Positions 23,182 through 33,685 of a DNA stretch of 64,000 nt are shown piece by piece. The translations under genes were made by a program, and so were the position numbers. The notes beneath the pieces were generated by a model. The model saw only the letters and a list, made by a program, of their open reading frames with translations, was not told the DNA's origin and ran no database searches. The DNA is from Desulfovibrio gilichinskyi (lineage in GTDB: Bacteria > Desulfobacterota > Desulfovibrionia > Desulfovibrionales > Desulfovibrionaceae), in the NCBI RefSeq assembly GCF_900177375.1, contig NZ_FWZU01000002.1:620001-684000 (forward strand), given 5' to 3'. The number at the start of each line of letters is the position of its first letter. Position 1 is the first letter of the stretch.

Positions 23182-25251
23182 GTGTCTAAAATGATATCAA
23201 GTGATAAACAGCGTAATATTGGTATTATGGCCCACATTGATGCGGGTAAAACTACCACTACTGAACGTATATTATATTACACTGGTGTTTCACATAAAAT
23301 AGGCGAAGTTCATGACGGCGAAGCCACCATGGACTGGATGGTTCAGGAACAGGAACGCGGTATCACTATTACTAGTGCTGCCACTACATGTTTCTGGAAA
23401 GATCACCGTATAAATATTATTGATACCCCTGGACATGTTGACTTCACAATGGAAGTTGAACGTGCTCTTCGTGTCCTCGATGGTGCTGTTGCAGTATTTG
23501 ATGCTGTAGCTGGTGTAGAGCCTCAGTCTGAAACCGTATGGCGTCAGGCTGACAGATACAATGTTCCACGTATCGCTTTCATCAATAAAATGGACCGTAC
23601 CGGTGCAGATTTCTTCCGTTGTGTAGATATGCTTCGTACTCGTTTAGGTGCTAAAGCAGTACCTCTTCAGATTCCAATCGGAAACGAAGATGCATACCTA
23701 GGATCAGTCTGTCTAGTTACTGGTAAAGCCTTCTTGTACCATGATGAAACCATGGGTGTGGATTACAGTATCGAAGATATTCCGGCCGATTTAGTTGAAA
23801 AATACGAATCAATGCGTCTGGAAATGATCGAAGCTATTGCAGAAGAAAATGAAGAACTTCTTGATAAATATCTTGGCGGTGAAGAACTTACACCCGAAGA
23901 AATTGTCAAAGGTATCCGTGCAGCAACAATCGCTCTGAAAATATGTCCTGTTCTTTGCGGTACCGCATTTAAGAACAAAGGCGTACAGCCATTGCTTGAT
24001 GCTGTTATTGATTATCTTCCTTCTCCGCTTGATATCCCTGCAATGATCGGGATTGATCCAGACACAGGTGAAAGCATCGAATGTCCTTGTGATATTAATA
24101 AGCCACTCGCAGCTCTTTCATTTAAGTTGATGACTGACCCTTTTGTCGGTCATTTAACATTCCTCCGTCTTTACTCCGGTAAAATTGTCAGTGGTGATAC
24201 TTTCATCAACGCTGCCAGCGGTAAGAAAGAGCGTATCGGTCGTCTTCTTAAGATGCATGCTAACAAGCGTGAAGAAATTAAAGAGGCGTTTGCTGGAGAT
24301 ATCGTCGCAGCTGTAGGTCTAAAGACCATGGCTACCGGTGACACTCTTGCAGAACAGAAAAAAGCTGTAGTTCTCGAATCACTCGATATCCCTGAACCGG
24401 TTATCGAAGTTGCTATCGAACCTAAAACCAAGGCTGACAGAGATCTTCTCAGTCAGGGACTTGCTAAACTTGCAAAAGAAGATCCTTCTTTCCGCGTCAA
24501 AGGTGACGAAGAAACAGGGCAGACTCTTATCGCAGGTATGGGTGAGCTGCATCTCGAAATTATTGTTGACCGTCTTCTTCGCGAATTCAACGTTAATGCT
24601 AACGTTGGTGCTCCTAGAGTTTCATACCGTGAAACCATTACGAAGAAAGTTGAGTCTAACCTCAAATATGCTAAACAGTCTGGTGGTCGTGGTCAGTACG
24701 GACATGTTGTCATCACCATTGAACCTAATCCAGAGAAAGAATATGAGTTTGTTGATGAGATCAAAGGTGGAGTTATTCCTAAAGAATACATTCCCGCAAT
24801 TGACCGCGGTATCGCAGATGCTATGAAAAACGGCGTAATTGCAGGTTTCCCTTTGGTTGATATCAAAGCTACATTGACCTTCGGTTCTTATCATGACGTT
24901 GACTCCTCAGAACAGGCTTTCTACATTGCCGGTTCTATGGCTCTCAAAGATGCTGTTAAGAAAGCAGGTCCACAATTGCTTGAACCTATCATGGCTGTTG
25001 AAGTCGTTACTCCTGATGATTACCTCGGTGATGTCATGGGTGACCTTAACGGTCGTCGTGGTAAGGTCAGCAACATGGAAGGCCGTGCTAACGCACAGGT
25101 TATCAAATGTGATGTCCCGCTAAGCGAAATGTTCGGTTATGCAACTGACCTTCGTTCTAAGACTCAGGGACGTGCAACATTCTCCATGCAGTTTGACCAT
25201 TACGAACCAGTCCCAGCAAGTATTGCAGAAGAGTTGATCAATAAAAATTAA
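23182..25251 (+). CDS. fusA: Elongation factor G
   Basis: EF-G drives translocation of tRNA and mRNA using GTP. The 689-residue product has [15 protein letters not shown] (P-loop), RGITITSA (switch I), DTPGHVDF (switch II), [10 protein letters not shown], and the domain IV loop region. The GTG start at 23182 has CGGAG six bases before it. A terminator follows, so the usual tuf is not co-transcribed here. Confidence 0.99.
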   Translation: MSKMISSDKQRNIGIMAHIDAGKTTTTERILYYTGVSHKIGEVHDGEATMDWMVQEQERGITITSAATTCFWKDHRINIIDTPGHVDFTMEVERALRVLDGAVAVFDAVAGVEPQSETVWRQADRYNVPRIAFINKMDRTGADFFRCVDMLRTRLGAKAVPLQIPIGNEDAYLGSVCLVTGKAFLYHDETMGVDYSIEDIPADLVEKYESMRLEMIEAIAEENEELLDKYLGGEELTPEEIVKGIRAATIALKICPVLCGTAFKNKGVQPLLDAVIDYLPSPLDIPAMIGIDPDTGESIECPCDINKPLAALSFKLMTDPFVGHLTFLRLYSGKIVSGDTFINAASGKKERIGRLLKMHANKREEIKEAFAGDIVAAVGLKTMATGDTLAEQKKAVVLESLDIPEPVIEVAIEPKTKADRDLLSQGLAKLAKEDPSFRVKGDEETGQTLIAGMGELHLEIIVDRLLREFNVNANVGAPRVSYRETITKKVESNLKYAKQSGGRGQYGHVVITIEPNPEKEYEFVDEIKGGVIPKEYIPAIDRGIADAMKNGVIAGFPLVDIKATLTFGSYHDVDSSEQAFYIAGSMALKDAVKKAGPQLLEPIMAVEVVTPDDYLGDVMGDLNGRRGKVSNMEGRANAQVIKCDVPLSEMFGYATDLRSKTQGRATFSMQFDHYEPVPASIAEELINKN

Positions 25252-25307
25252 GATTAAATTTAACTTTATCTTAGATTTTACTTGACAGCGACAGCTGAAA
25301 AGCAGTA

Positions 25308-25348
25308 AGCCTCCCGAACCCACAGTGTTTGGGAGGCTCTTTTTTTTT
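25308..25348 (+). terminator. Rho-independent terminator after fusA
   Basis: AGCCTCCC (25308-25315) pairs with GGGAGGCT (25331-25338), followed by C and nine or more T. It cleanly separates the str operon from the S10 operon. Confidence 0.9.
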
Positions 25349-25480
25349 ACGGGAGTCGCCCGTGAAACCACGGAGATAAGGTATAAGGTTCGGCATGCTG
25401 GCTGGACGACCATACCAGGCAATAAAAGGAACCTCACAGCCTTTTAGCCGTTGCAAGCTAGCCGTCTCTGAATCAATTCA
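25349..25480 (+). promoter_or_regulatory. Candidate structured leader of the S10 operon
   Basis: ACGGG/CCCGT (25349-25353 with 25359-25363) forms a small hairpin. AGGTTC (25386-25391) and GAACCT (25429-25434) can close a larger stem that encloses further GC-rich pairing. The S10 operon of E. coli is controlled by L4 acting on such a leader; whether this one works alike is inference. No clear promoter is seen between the terminator and rpsJ. Confidence 0.35.
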
Positions 25481-25491
25481 GGAGTATTATT

Positions 25492-25809
25492 ATGGTTTCT
25501 ATGACTAATGATCGAATTCGTATCAAGCTCAAGGCTTACGATTACCGTATCCTTGATAAAGCTGTAACTGAGATTGTGGATACTGCCCGCAATACCGGCG
25601 CAGCTATCGCAGGTCCCATCCCATTGCCTACACAGATTCATCGCACAACAGTGCAGAAGTCTGTGCACGTTGACAAAAAGTCTCGTGAGCAGTTTGAGAT
25701 GCGGATCCATAAACGCTTGCTTGATATCCTTGAACCCACCCAGCAGACAGTTGACGCACTTGGTAAGCTTAGCCTACCAGCCGGCGTTGACGTCGAAATT
25801 AAGCTATAG
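25492..25809 (+). CDS. rpsJ: 30S ribosomal protein S10
   Basis: S10 belongs to the small-subunit head and also acts as NusE in antitermination. The 105-residue product has [16 protein letters not shown] and [22 protein letters not shown]. The ATG at 25492 has AGGAG seven bases upstream. It opens the S10 operon; rplC starts 11 bases after its stop. Confidence 0.98.
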   Translation: MVSMTNDRIRIKLKAYDYRILDKAVTEIVDTARNTGAAIAGPIPLPTQIHRTTVQKSVHVDKKSREQFEMRIHKRLLDILEPTQQTVDALGKLSLPAGVDVEIKL

Positions 25810-25820
25810 GGGGGGGCAAC

Positions 25821-26453
25821 ATGGCAAAAACTATCGGACTACTCGGTAAAAAATTGGGCATGACCCGCGTGTTCTCTGACGATGGTAGCATTGTACCAGT
25901 CACAGTACTCGAAATTGGACCATGCCCTGTCATTCAGGTTAAAACTGAAGAGAAGGAAGGCTACAACGCCATCCAGATCGGATACGACTCACTGCCAGAA
26001 CGTAAGGTTAACAAACCTTCCAAAGGTCATCAGGATAAAGCTGGAAAAGGCTATTTCCGTCACCTTCGCGAATTCCCGCTTGAGTCTGTAGCTGATTATG
26101 AACTTGGTCAGGAAATCTCTGTTGATATCTTTACCCCGGGTGAAAAGGTTAAAGTAACCGGCACATCTAAAGGTAAAGGTTTCCAGGGTGTAATGAAGCG
26201 CTGGAACTTTAAAGGTATGAAGGCATCTCATGGTGCAGAAAAAGTTCATCGTTCACCTGGTTCAATCGGCCACGCTACTTTCCCTGGTAAAGTCTTTAAG
26301 GGTAAAAAAATGCCCGGTCAGATGGGTAACGAGCGCGTCACTGTTTCCAACATTGAAATCGTAGACGTTCGCACCGAGGAAAATGTTCTCGTGGTTAAGG
26401 GACAAGTTCCTGGACCCAAGAACGGATTGGTGATGATCCGCAAGACCAGCTAG
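25821..26453 (+). CDS. rplC: 50S ribosomal protein L3
   Basis: L3 is an early-assembly protein near the peptidyl-transferase centre. The 210-residue product starts [18 protein letters not shown] and has the central [16 protein letters not shown] and [13 protein letters not shown], whose Gln is methylated in E. coli. A run of eight G precedes the ATG as ribosome site. Second gene of the S10 operon. Confidence 0.98.
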   Translation: MAKTIGLLGKKLGMTRVFSDDGSIVPVTVLEIGPCPVIQVKTEEKEGYNAIQIGYDSLPERKVNKPSKGHQDKAGKGYFRHLREFPLESVADYELGQEISVDIFTPGEKVKVTGTSKGKGFQGVMKRWNFKGMKASHGAEKVHRSPGSIGHATFPGKVFKGKKMPGQMGNERVTVSNIEIVDVRTEENVLVVKGQVPGPKNGLVMIRKTS

Positions 26454-26464
26454 AGGGAAAAAAC

Positions 26465-27085
26465 ATGGCTACCATTACTATATACGATCAAACGAAAAAG
26501 GAAGTAGGGAGCATGGATCTTGCTCCGGAAGTTTTTGAAGTTCCGGTCAAGCCCGAAATCCTGAACCTTGTTGTCCGCGCACAGCTCGCTGCAAAGCGTA
26601 GCGGTACACATGCCACGAAGACTCGTGCCATGAAGCGCGGCGGTGGCGTCAAACCTTGGCGTCAGAAAGGAACAGGACGTGCACGTGCCGGTTCCTCACG
26701 TTCTCCGCTTTGGCGGGGAGGTGGTGTGACTTTCGGTCCACAGCCCAGAGACTACTCCTTCAAGGTTAATAAAAAGGTCCGTCGTCTTGCTCTCAAGATG
26801 GCTCTTACCTCAAGATTCAGCGAAGAAAAACTGATGATTGTTAAGAATATCGACCTTCCCGAGATTAAAACTAAGCTTTTCGCTCAGGTTGCAGAAAATC
26901 TCGGACTTTACAAAGCCTTGATTATTGTCAAGGATGCTGATAATAAACTCCTCCTTTCTGCGAGGAATATCCCAGGCATTAAAATGATCTCTGCTGACCA
27001 GATAAATGTTTATGACATTTTACGTCACCATCAGGTTGTTATGCTTGAGAATGCAGCACAGGATCTGCAGGAGAGGTTAAAATAG
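26465..27085 (+). CDS. rplD: 50S ribosomal protein L4
   Basis: L4 lines the peptide exit tunnel and in some bacteria represses the S10 operon. The 206-residue product has the extended tunnel loop (MKRGGGVKPWRQKGTGRARAG, SRSPLWRGGGVTFGP) at about 55-92 and a globular C-terminal part. Length and order (rplC-rplD-rplW) are standard. Confidence 0.98.
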   Translation: MATITIYDQTKKEVGSMDLAPEVFEVPVKPEILNLVVRAQLAAKRSGTHATKTRAMKRGGGVKPWRQKGTGRARAGSSRSPLWRGGGVTFGPQPRDYSFKVNKKVRRLALKMALTSRFSEEKLMIVKNIDLPEIKTKLFAQVAENLGLYKALIIVKDADNKLLLSARNIPGIKMISADQINVYDILRHHQVVMLENAAQDLQERLK

Positions 27086-27087
27086 TC

Positions 27088-27378
27088 ATGGACTATACTC
27101 AGATTCTTATCAAACCGGTCATTTCAGAAAAGGCTACTGACATTAAAGAGACTTCTAACCAAGTCACTTTTTATGTATTGCCATCTGCTAATAAGGTTGA
27201 AGTAAAAAAAGCTGTCGAAAGCGCTTTTGATGTTAAAGTTGATTCCGTACGTATTGTTCGGAAAAGACCCGGTCTTCGCAGAAAGTTCGGTCGCGTTGTC
27301 GGCAAATTGTCCGGCTACAAAAAAGCTTATGTTAAGCTTTTAGCGGGCGAAAAAATCGAATTCTTCGAGGGAGTTTAA
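27088..27378 (+). CDS. rplW: 50S ribosomal protein L23
   Basis: L23 lies at the tunnel exit, where trigger factor and signal recognition particle dock. The 96-residue product has ILIKPVISEKAT at the start and the basic loop RKRPGLRRKFGR. It begins two bases after rplD. Confidence 0.97.
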   Translation: MDYTQILIKPVISEKATDIKETSNQVTFYVLPSANKVEVKKAVESAFDVKVDSVRIVRKRPGLRRKFGRVVGKLSGYKKAYVKLLAGEKIEFFEGV

Positions 27379-27381
27379 GAG

Positions 27382-28212
27382 ATGGCTACTCGTAAACTGA
27401 AACCTACCTCACCTGGTCGCCGTTTCCAGACTATCTCAGATTTTGATGAGATCACAAAGTCTACACCGGAGAAAGCTCTTACTAAAGGGCTGACCAAAAA
27501 GGCAGGTAGAAACAATAACGGTAGAGTTACTTCCCGTCATCGTGGCGGTGGTACTAAACGTCTTTACCGTATTATCGACTTCAAACGTAATAAAGTTGAA
27601 GTCCCAGCAACTGTTGCTTCAATAGAATACGATCCTAACAGAAGTGCTCGTATCGCTCTGCTTAATTATGCAGACGGTGAAAAGCGTTATATTCTCGCTC
27701 CGGTTGGTCTCAACCAGGGTGATAAAATTATTGCTGGAGAGAAAGCCGATATCAAACCCGGTAACGCTCTTTTGCTTAAGAATATCCCTGTTGGTACTGT
27801 CGTTCATAATATAGAATTGCATCCCGGTAAGGGCGGACAGTTTTGTCGCGCTGCCGGTACTTACGCTCAGCTTGTGGCTAAAGAAGGCAAATATGCTCTT
27901 ATGCGTATGCCTTCCGGTGAAGTTCGCAAGGTTCTCGCAACATGTTGTGCAACCGTTGGTCAGGTTGGAAATATCCAGCACGAAAAGATCTCCATCGGTA
28001 AAGCCGGACGTAACCGCTGGCTCGGTAATAGACCAAAAGTCAGAGGTGTTGCTATGAACCCTGTTGACCATCCACTCGGTGGTGGTGAAGGTCGTAGCTC
28101 TGGTGGTAGACACCCTTGTTCTCCGTGGGGTATGCCTGCTAAGGGATACAAAACACGTAGTAAGAAGAAACCTTCTTCCAAGCTCATCGTTAAACGCCGC
28201 GGGCAGAAGTAG
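27382..28212 (+). CDS. rplB: 50S ribosomal protein L2
   Basis: L2 is needed for subunit joining and peptidyl-transferase activity. The 276-residue product has [25 protein letters not shown] and the C-terminal block [13 protein letters not shown]. The first His of that block is kept; the second, usually His in HPHGGG, is Leu here. It begins three bases after rplW. Confidence 0.98.
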   Translation: MATRKLKPTSPGRRFQTISDFDEITKSTPEKALTKGLTKKAGRNNNGRVTSRHRGGGTKRLYRIIDFKRNKVEVPATVASIEYDPNRSARIALLNYADGEKRYILAPVGLNQGDKIIAGEKADIKPGNALLLKNIPVGTVVHNIELHPGKGGQFCRAAGTYAQLVAKEGKYALMRMPSGEVRKVLATCCATVGQVGNIQHEKISIGKAGRNRWLGNRPKVRGVAMNPVDHPLGGGEGRSSGGRHPCSPWGMPAKGYKTRSKKKPSSKLIVKRRGQK

Positions 28213-28221
28213 GAGACTGTA

Positions 28222-28503
28222 ATGCCAAGATCACTGAAAAAAGGCCCGTTTATAGACGATCATCTGCTTAAAAAGGTCGTAAAGGCACAGGATTCCGGAG
28301 ACCGCAAGGTTATCCAGACCTGGTCCAGACGTTCAACCATCATTCCAGAAATGGTGGGACTGACCTTCGCAGTTCACAATGGCCGTAAGTTTATTCCTGT
28401 CTTTGTCACAGAAAACATGGTAGGACACAAGTTGGGTGAGTTTTCACCTACTCGTACTTATTATGGACATGCGGCAGACAAGAAAAGCAAAGCCAAACGC
28501 TAG
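28222..28503 (+). CDS. rpsS: 30S ribosomal protein S19
   Basis: S19 is a head protein that pairs with S13 near the A site. The 93-residue product starts [19 protein letters not shown] and has the signature region [30 protein letters not shown] in shortened view. Order rplB-rpsS-rplV is standard. Confidence 0.98.
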   Translation: MPRSLKKGPFIDDHLLKKVVKAQDSGDRKVIQTWSRRSTIIPEMVGLTFAVHNGRKFIPVFVTENMVGHKLGEFSPTRTYYGHAADKKSKAKR

Positions 28504-28516
28504 AAGGTGTTAAGCA

Positions 28517-28849
28517 ATGGAAGCTAGAGCTATTGCAAAATATATGCGCATTTCTGCACAGAAAGTGCGCTTGGTAGCGGAAAACATCAAAGGGAAGCCT
28601 GTTGAGGAAGCTCTCAACATTCTGAAATTCACACCCAAAAAGGGTGCAGAAATGCTCAGTAAAGTGCTTTATTCTGCTGTTGCTAACGCAGAGCAGATTC
28701 CCGGAGTGGATGTTGACACTCTCCGAGTATCCATCGTCAAAATTGACGAAGGTCCTACTTGGAAGAGGATTCAGCCCAGGGCTATGGGGCGTGCCTTCAG
28801 AATTTTGAAGCGCACAAGCCATATAACCGTCGTAGTAAAAGAATCGTAG
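28517..28849 (+). CDS. rplV: 50S ribosomal protein L22
   Basis: L22 forms part of the exit-tunnel wall, with a hairpin reaching the constriction. The 110-residue product has [16 protein letters not shown] and the loop [18 protein letters not shown], then the family ending SHITVVV. GAAGGTG precedes the ATG. Confidence 0.98.
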   Translation: MEARAIAKYMRISAQKVRLVAENIKGKPVEEALNILKFTPKKGAEMLSKVLYSAVANAEQIPGVDVDTLRVSIVKIDEGPTWKRIQPRAMGRAFRILKRTSHITVVVKES

Positions 28850-28858
28850 GGTAGCGTC

Positions 28859-29500
28859 ATGGGTCAGAAAGTACATCCATACGGGTTCAGGCTTGGTTAC
28901 ACCAAGAACTGGCTTTCCAGGTGGTTCAGCAAAAAGGACTACCCCGCTTTCGTCTACGAGGACGACAGCATTCGTAAATATGTTAAAGAGAAAATCTTCC
29001 ACGCAGGTATTGCGAAGATTGAGATAGAACGTGCCGGTGGCAAAATTCGTCTCATCATTCACACAGCTCGCCCCGGTATTATTATCGGTCGCAAGGGTGT
29101 TGAAATCGAAAAACTGCGTAATGATCTTCGTCAAAAATATAATAAAGAATTCGCCCTTGAAGTAAGTGAAATTCGCCGTCCTGAAACTGACGCGCAGCTC
29201 GTTGCTGAGAGTATAGCTCAGCAGCTCGAACGCCGTGTAGCTTTCCGTCGTGCGATGAAACGTACTGTAGGTCTTGCTCGCAAATTTGGAGCAGAAGGAA
29301 TTAAGGTTGCATGTGCTGGTCGTTTGGCCGGTGCTGAAATCGCTCGTACTGAATGGTACCGCGATGGCCGCGTTCCTCTTCAGACTCTTAGAGCTGACAT
29401 TGATTATGGTGTTGCGAGAGCAAACACCACTTACGGTGTCATCGGCGTTAAGGTCTGGATCTTTAAAGGAGAAATTCTTGATCACGAGGTGAACCAGTAA
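28859..29500 (+). CDS. rpsC: 30S ribosomal protein S3
   Basis: S3 lines the mRNA entry tunnel and has helicase-like activity with S4 and S5. The 213-residue product starts [14 protein letters not shown], has a KH RNA-binding motif ([13 protein letters not shown]) at about 76-88 and the C-terminal [22 protein letters not shown]. Its stop overlaps the rplP start by one base (TAATG). Confidence 0.98.
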   Translation: MGQKVHPYGFRLGYTKNWLSRWFSKKDYPAFVYEDDSIRKYVKEKIFHAGIAKIEIERAGGKIRLIIHTARPGIIIGRKGVEIEKLRNDLRQKYNKEFALEVSEIRRPETDAQLVAESIAQQLERRVAFRRAMKRTVGLARKFGAEGIKVACAGRLAGAEIARTEWYRDGRVPLQTLRADIDYGVARANTTYGVIGVKVWIFKGEILDHEVNQ

Positions 29501-29913
29501 TGCTTTCACCAAAAAAAGTTAAATTCCGTAAACGTCAGAAAGGGCGCAATAAGGGTAAAGCTCAGCGTGGATCCACAATAGCTTTTGGTGATATCGCCAT
29601 TAAGACTTTGGAACACGGCAAGCTCAGCAACAACCAGATCGAAGCTGCTCGTATCGCTATTATGCGACACATTAAGCGTGGCGGACAGGTCTGGATCAGG
29701 GTTTTCCCTGATGTGCCTGTAACTGCCAAGCCTGCTGAAGTTAGACAGGGTAAAGGTAAAGGTTCCCCAGTTGGTTGGTGTGCACCTGTCAAACCAGGAC
29801 GTATTCTTTATGAAGTAAAAGGTGTTGACCTTGCGCTTGCTAGAGAAGCTCTGGTTCGTGCATCCCACAAACTCTCTGTCAAGACTATGATTGTAGTTAA
29901 GGAGGGTTTGTAA
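29500..29913 (+). CDS. rplP: 50S ribosomal protein L16
   Basis: L16 positions A-site and P-site tRNA on the large subunit. The 137-residue product starts [21 protein letters not shown] and has the family signatures [15 protein letters not shown] and [22 protein letters not shown]. It overlaps rpsC by one base, a sign of coupled translation. Confidence 0.98.
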   Translation: MLSPKKVKFRKRQKGRNKGKAQRGSTIAFGDIAIKTLEHGKLSNNQIEAARIAIMRHIKRGGQVWIRVFPDVPVTAKPAEVRQGKGKGSPVGWCAPVKPGRILYEVKGVDLALAREALVRASHKLSVKTMIVVKEGL

Positions 29914-29914
29914 T

Positions 29915-30109
29915 ATGAAAACCAAAGAATTGCGTGAACTTGATACCACTGCTCTTGCTGAAAAGTTGAAAGATGCCCGTTTAGAGTTGTTTAATTTACG
30001 CTTTAAGCATGCAACTTCTCAGTTGGAAAATACCCAGAGCCTTGTCAATGTTAAAAGAGACATTGCAAAGCTTCAGACAATTCAGCGTGAAAAGGAACTG
30101 GGAGCATAA
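29915..30109 (+). CDS. rpmC: 50S ribosomal protein L29
   Basis: L29 lies beside L23 at the exit tunnel. The 64-residue product has KELRELDTTALAEKL and ELFNLRFKHATSQLEN, a two-helix layout normal for the family. GGAGGGTT before the ATG overlaps the end of rplP. Confidence 0.96.
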   Translation: MKTKELRELDTTALAEKLKDARLELFNLRFKHATSQLENTQSLVNVKRDIAKLQTIQREKELGA

Positions 30110-30112
30110 GCC

Positions 30113-30379
30113 ATGGCAGAGCTTAATTTAAAAGGAAACAGACGTGTTCTTAACGGGCTAGTCGTCAGCGATAAGGGTGACAAAACTATTGTTGTCCGCG
30201 TTGAAACTCTCGTTCAACACCCACTGTATAAAAAATTCATCCGCCGTCACACAAAATTCATGGCACACGATCCTGCTAATGAATGCGGTGTTGGCGATAA
30301 AGTACAGATTGTAGAATTCCGTCCCCTTAGCCGACGCAAAAGGTGGCATTTGGATAAAATTCTGGAAAAAGCAGTTTAG
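30113..30379 (+). CDS. rpsQ: 30S ribosomal protein S17
   Basis: S17 is a primary 16S rRNA-binding protein with an OB fold. The 88-residue product has RVLNGLVVSDKGDKTIVVRVE and VGDKVQIVEFRPLSRRKRWH. It starts three bases after rpmC and keeps the spc order rpmC-rpsQ-rplN. Confidence 0.97.
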   Translation: MAELNLKGNRRVLNGLVVSDKGDKTIVVRVETLVQHPLYKKFIRRHTKFMAHDPANECGVGDKVQIVEFRPLSRRKRWHLDKILEKAV

Positions 30380-30390
30380 GGGTATAAGCC

Positions 30391-30759
30391 ATGATTCAGG
30401 TAGAATCCAGACTAGACGTAGCTGACAACTCTGGTGCCAAACAGGTCCTTTGTATTAAGGTTCTCGGCGGTTCAAAGAGACGTTACGCAAGTGTCGGAGA
30501 CATTATTGTGGTTTCCATTAAGGAAGCTATGCCCCATTCCAAAGTGAAGAAGGGCTCTGTGATGAAAGCTGTCGTTGTACGTACCAAGAAAGAAATTGGG
30601 CGTCCTGACGGATCTTACATCAAGTTTGACAATAACTCTGCCGTTCTTCTGAACAGCTCAAACGAACCAGTAGGGACTCGTATATTCGGTCCTGTTGCAA
30701 GAGAATTGAGGTCAAGCGGCTTCATGAAAATAGTTTCTCTTGCTCCTGAGGTTCTTTAA
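30391..30759 (+). CDS. rplN: 50S ribosomal protein L14
   Basis: L14 sits at the subunit interface and is the binding site of the silencing factor RsfS. The 122-residue product starts [21 protein letters not shown] and has the motif [14 protein letters not shown] and the ending IVSLAPEVL. Standard length and position. Confidence 0.98.
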   Translation: MIQVESRLDVADNSGAKQVLCIKVLGGSKRRYASVGDIIVVSIKEAMPHSKVKKGSVMKAVVVRTKKEIGRPDGSYIKFDNNSAVLLNSSNEPVGTRIFGPVARELRSSGFMKIVSLAPEVL

Positions 30760-30788
30760 ATCCTTATCATAAGAGAAGGTTAAACGGC

Positions 30789-31106
30789 ATGAACAAGATA
30801 CATGTTGATGACAAGGTAATGGTCATCGCCGGCAAGGATAAGGGGAAGATCGGCAAGGTCTTAAAGATCAACCGCAAGAAGGATACTATCCTTGTTGAGC
30901 AGGTTAACACGGTTTCCAGGCATACAAAGCCAAATCCTTATGCTAATCAGCCCGGCGGTATTGTTGAGAAAGAAGCCCCTCTTCACATCTCCAACATTCA
31001 GGTTGTGTGCCCATCGTGCACAAAATCAACCAGAGTTGGAGTTCGTGAAAACAATGACGGAACTAATGTCCGTTTTTGTAAAAAATGTAACGAAATCATC
31101 GACTAG
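30789..31106 (+). CDS. rplX: 50S ribosomal protein L24
   Basis: L24 starts large-subunit assembly. The 105-residue product has a KOW motif ([20 protein letters not shown]) and a C-terminal zinc-ribbon-like part with CPSC and CKKC. GAGAAGG lies before the ATG. With L36, S14, S4 and part of L33, it adds to the Cys-rich ribosomal proteins in this window. Confidence 0.97.
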   Translation: MNKIHVDDKVMVIAGKDKGKIGKVLKINRKKDTILVEQVNTVSRHTKPNPYANQPGGIVEKEAPLHISNIQVVCPSCTKSTRVGVRENNDGTNVRFCKKCNEIID

Positions 31107-31115
31107 GGTCTTGCG

Positions 31116-31655
31116 ATGACACGTCTCGAACAAATATATACGGACAAGGTCGGCCCGGCTCTTAATAAAGAATTCGGGTATAAGAGTTCAATGGAGATTC
31201 CTTCTATAAAGGCTATCTCACTTAATATTGGACTCGGCGAAGCAAGCCAGAACGCAAAGCTCATTGACGGCGCTGTAACTGAACTTACTGCTCTTGCAGG
31301 TCAGAAAGCTGTTGTCACTAGAGCCAAGAAATCCATCGCAGCTTTTAAGTTGCGTGAGGGCATGCCAGTAGGCGCCCGTGTAACTCTTCGCAGAGAATAC
31401 ATGTGGGATTTTCTTGATAAACTCGTTAGTTTTGCGCTCCCGCGTGTGCGTGACTTCCGTGGAATTCCTGATAAAGGATTTGACGGTCGTGGTAACTTCA
31501 CTCTTGGTATCAAGGAATTAACCATATTCCCTGAAATTAGGCTCGATCAGATTGAGCTTACCAAAGGAATGAATGTGACAATCGTCACCACCGCTAAAAC
31601 TGACAAAGAAGGCAAGATGCTCCTCGAGCTTCTTGGAATGCCCTTCAAGAAATAG
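31116..31655 (+). CDS. rplE: 50S ribosomal protein L5
   Basis: L5 binds 5S rRNA and contacts P-site tRNA and the small-subunit head. The 179-residue product has [35 protein letters not shown] and FPRV-like [12 protein letters not shown], ending ELLGMPFKK. Standard length. Confidence 0.98.
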   Translation: MTRLEQIYTDKVGPALNKEFGYKSSMEIPSIKAISLNIGLGEASQNAKLIDGAVTELTALAGQKAVVTRAKKSIAAFKLREGMPVGARVTLRREYMWDFLDKLVSFALPRVRDFRGIPDKGFDGRGNFTLGIKELTIFPEIRLDQIELTKGMNVTIVTTAKTDKEGKMLLELLGMPFKK

Positions 31656-31664
31656 GAGGTCAGT

Positions 31665-31850
31665 GTGGCCAGAACAGCGTTAAAAGTTAAGGCTGGACGT
31701 AAGCCTAAGTTCAAGGTGCGCGGTTACAATAGATGTCCAATTTGTGGACGTCCTCGCGCATTCCTGCGGAAATTCGGCGTATGCCGTATTTGCTTCAGGG
31801 AGAAGGCCCTCGCGGGTGAACTTCCAGGCGTGCGTAAAGCCAGCTGGTAA
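31665..31850 (+). CDS. rpsN: 30S ribosomal protein S14, zinc-binding type
   Basis: S14 is a head protein near the decoding site. The 61-residue product is the short type Z form with two Cys pairs (CPICG and CRICF) that bind zinc, and the conserved [17 protein letters not shown] ending. The start is a GTG at 31665 with AGGAGG upstream. The order rplE-rpsN-rpsH is standard. Confidence 0.97.
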   Translation: MARTALKVKAGRKPKFKVRGYNRCPICGRPRAFLRKFGVCRICFREKALAGELPGVRKASW

Positions 31851-31865
31851 TATAAGGAGTTTGAT

Positions 31866-32249
31866 ATGCCTGTTGTCGATCCAATCGCCGATATGCTGAC
31901 CCGCATACGTAATGCTCACGGTGCTTTCCATAAGACCGTGTCCATTCCAGGGTCAAAAATTAAAACCGCAATTGCCGGAATTCTTAAGGATGAAGGTTAT
32001 ATTAACGACTTCACAGCTGAAGAAAAAGATATAACTGTAACTCTTAAGTATGTTGATGGAAAATCGCTTATCAGCGGTATGAAAAAAATCAGCACACCCG
32101 GAAGACGCGTATTTGTAGGCGTTGAAGATATTCCCAGCGTCCTTAATGGACTAGGGGTTTGCATACTTTCCACTTCAAAGGGCGTAGTTGACGGAGTCAA
32201 GGCGAAAGACTTGAACGTCGGTGGCGAGCTCTTGTGCGAAATCTGGTAG
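31866..32249 (+). CDS. rpsH: 30S ribosomal protein S8
   Basis: S8 binds the central domain of 16S rRNA and represses the spc operon in E. coli. The 127-residue product starts MPVVDPIADMLTRIRNAH and ends with the family signature STSKGVVDGVKAKDLNVGGE then LLCEIW. Standard length. TAAGGAG precedes the ATG. Confidence 0.98.
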   Translation: MPVVDPIADMLTRIRNAHGAFHKTVSIPGSKIKTAIAGILKDEGYINDFTAEEKDITVTLKYVDGKSLISGMKKISTPGRRVFVGVEDIPSVLNGLGVCILSTSKGVVDGVKAKDLNVGGELLCEIW

Positions 32250-32261
32250 AGAGGGTTTAAG

Positions 32262-32798
32262 ATGTCCAGAATTGGAAAAAAACCTATTGATATACCTTCT
32301 GGTGTAGAAGTAACTGTCGGAGCTGATTCAGTTTCCGTCAAAGGACCTAAGGGTTCTATTTCTACTCCTATACACCCCATGGTCAGCTATAAAATAGCTG
32401 ACAATGTGGTAGAGGTAATGAGGTCTGGCGAAACTCGTCAGGAATGTGCACAACACGGCCTGCACCGCACCCTTCTTTTCAATTGTATTGAAGGAGTCTC
32501 CAAAGGCTTCTCTAAAACATTGGAAGTCATTGGTGTCGGTTATAAGGTATCTGTGCAGGGTAAGAACGTCGTACTTAACGTAGGATATTCACACCCGGTA
32601 CAGTTTCCACTTCCTGCTGGCATTGATGCCACAGCAGAAGGTAGCAAGCTTACTGTCGGCGGAGTTGACAAACAACTCGTTGGCGAAGTTGCCGCACAAA
32701 TTCGTCGTGTACGCCCACCTGAACCTTACAAAGGTAAAGGTATTAAATACATTGACGAACAGATTAGACGTAAAGCCGGTAAGTCCGGTAAAAAATAG
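32262..32798 (+). CDS. rplF: 50S ribosomal protein L6
   Basis: L6 lies near the factor-binding site. The 178-residue product starts MSRIGKKPIDIPSGVEV and has the duplicated fold and the signature PEPYKGKGIKYIDEQIRRKAG. Order rpsH-rplF-rplR is standard. Confidence 0.98.
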   Translation: MSRIGKKPIDIPSGVEVTVGADSVSVKGPKGSISTPIHPMVSYKIADNVVEVMRSGETRQECAQHGLHRTLLFNCIEGVSKGFSKTLEVIGVGYKVSVQGKNVVLNVGYSHPVQFPLPAGIDATAEGSKLTVGGVDKQLVGEVAAQIRRVRPPEPYKGKGIKYIDEQIRRKAGKSGKK

Positions 32799-32807
32799 GG
32801 TACAGCC

Positions 32808-33167
32808 ATGAAAATGACTAAAGAACAGGCAAGAAGACGTAAAAAAGTACGTATCCGCAAAAAAATCAGCGGTACTGCTTCACGTCCACGTCTTGTCGTT
32901 TTCCGTTCAAACAAGCACATGTACGCTCAGCTCGTAGATGATTTGATTGGCAAAACCGTGACAGCTTCCTCTACTTGCGCTCTTTTTAAGGGTGACGATG
33001 CTGTGAAGCTCACCTGCAAGGCCGCTGAAGCTGTTGGTAAAGACATTGCTGCCAAGGCTAAGGAATTGAATATCGATAAGGTCGTTTTCGACCGTAGCGG
33101 ATATATCTATCACGGCAGGGTCAAGGCCCTTGCAGACGGCGCTCGTGAGGGTGGCCTGAAATTCTAA
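32808..33167 (+). CDS. rplR: 50S ribosomal protein L18
   Basis: L18 binds 5S rRNA with L5. The 119-residue product has a basic N-terminus ([16 protein letters not shown]), [19 protein letters not shown] and the ending [20 protein letters not shown] then EGGLKF. Standard length. Confidence 0.98.
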   Translation: MKMTKEQARRRKKVRIRKKISGTASRPRLVVFRSNKHMYAQLVDDLIGKTVTASSTCALFKGDDAVKLTCKAAEAVGKDIAAKAKELNIDKVVFDRSGYIYHGRVKALADGAREGGLKF

Positions 33168-33183
33168 ACTTATGGGAATATCC

Positions 33184-33675
33184 ATGGAACAGAATGATCT
33201 GGGTCTGATTGAAAAAATCGTTTATCTCAACCGAGTTGCTAAAGTCGTAAAAGGCGGTAGAAGGTTCTCCTTCAGCGCCCTGGTTGTGGTAGGTGACGGT
33301 AAAGGTCAAGTCGGTTTCGGACTTGGTAAGGCTAACGAAGTTCCTGAAGCTATTAGAAAAGCTTCAGAAAGAGCACGGAAGGACATGATTTCCGTACCTC
33401 TTCTTGATGGAACACTTCCTTACGAAGTTCTGGGCCGTTATGGTGCAGGACGCGTTATGCTCAAACCCGCTTCAAAGGGTACCGGAATTATTGCCGGTGG
33501 ACCAGTTCGTGCGGTGCTTGAAGTAGTTGGCGTTCACGATATCCTTACTAAGGCTATCGGCACTAATAATCCGCATAATGTACTTCGCGCGACTGTCGCC
33601 GGGCTTGCTTCTCTGCGTAGCGCAGACGAAGTTTCTCAGCTTCGCGGGAAGAAAGTTGTGACTCCCAGAAAGTAG
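33184..33675 (+). CDS. rpsE: 30S ribosomal protein S5
   Basis: S5 supports translational accuracy at the small-subunit neck. The 163-residue product starts [21 protein letters not shown] and has the S5 signature [21 protein letters not shown] and the C-terminal fold with [16 protein letters not shown] prefer the ATG at 33184 with GGGA six bases upstream; an in-frame ATG at 33172 is also possible. Confidence 0.96.
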   Translation: MEQNDLGLIEKIVYLNRVAKVVKGGRRFSFSALVVVGDGKGQVGFGLGKANEVPEAIRKASERARKDMISVPLLDGTLPYEVLGRYGAGRVMLKPASKGTGIIAGGPVRAVLEVVGVHDILTKAIGTNNPHNVLRATVAGLASLRSADEVSQLRGKKVVTPRK

Positions 33676-33685
33676 GAGTACTAAA

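Noticed and set aside
25282-25304. TTGACA at 25282-25287 as promoter for rpsJ.
   Set aside because: No -10 is found at the right distance, and a strong terminator lies just downstream.
28448-29512. A 354-residue minus-strand frame opposite rplV, rpsC and the end of rpsS.
   Set aside because: It is the antisense shadow of well-supported ribosomal protein genes; no ribosome site or domain supports it.
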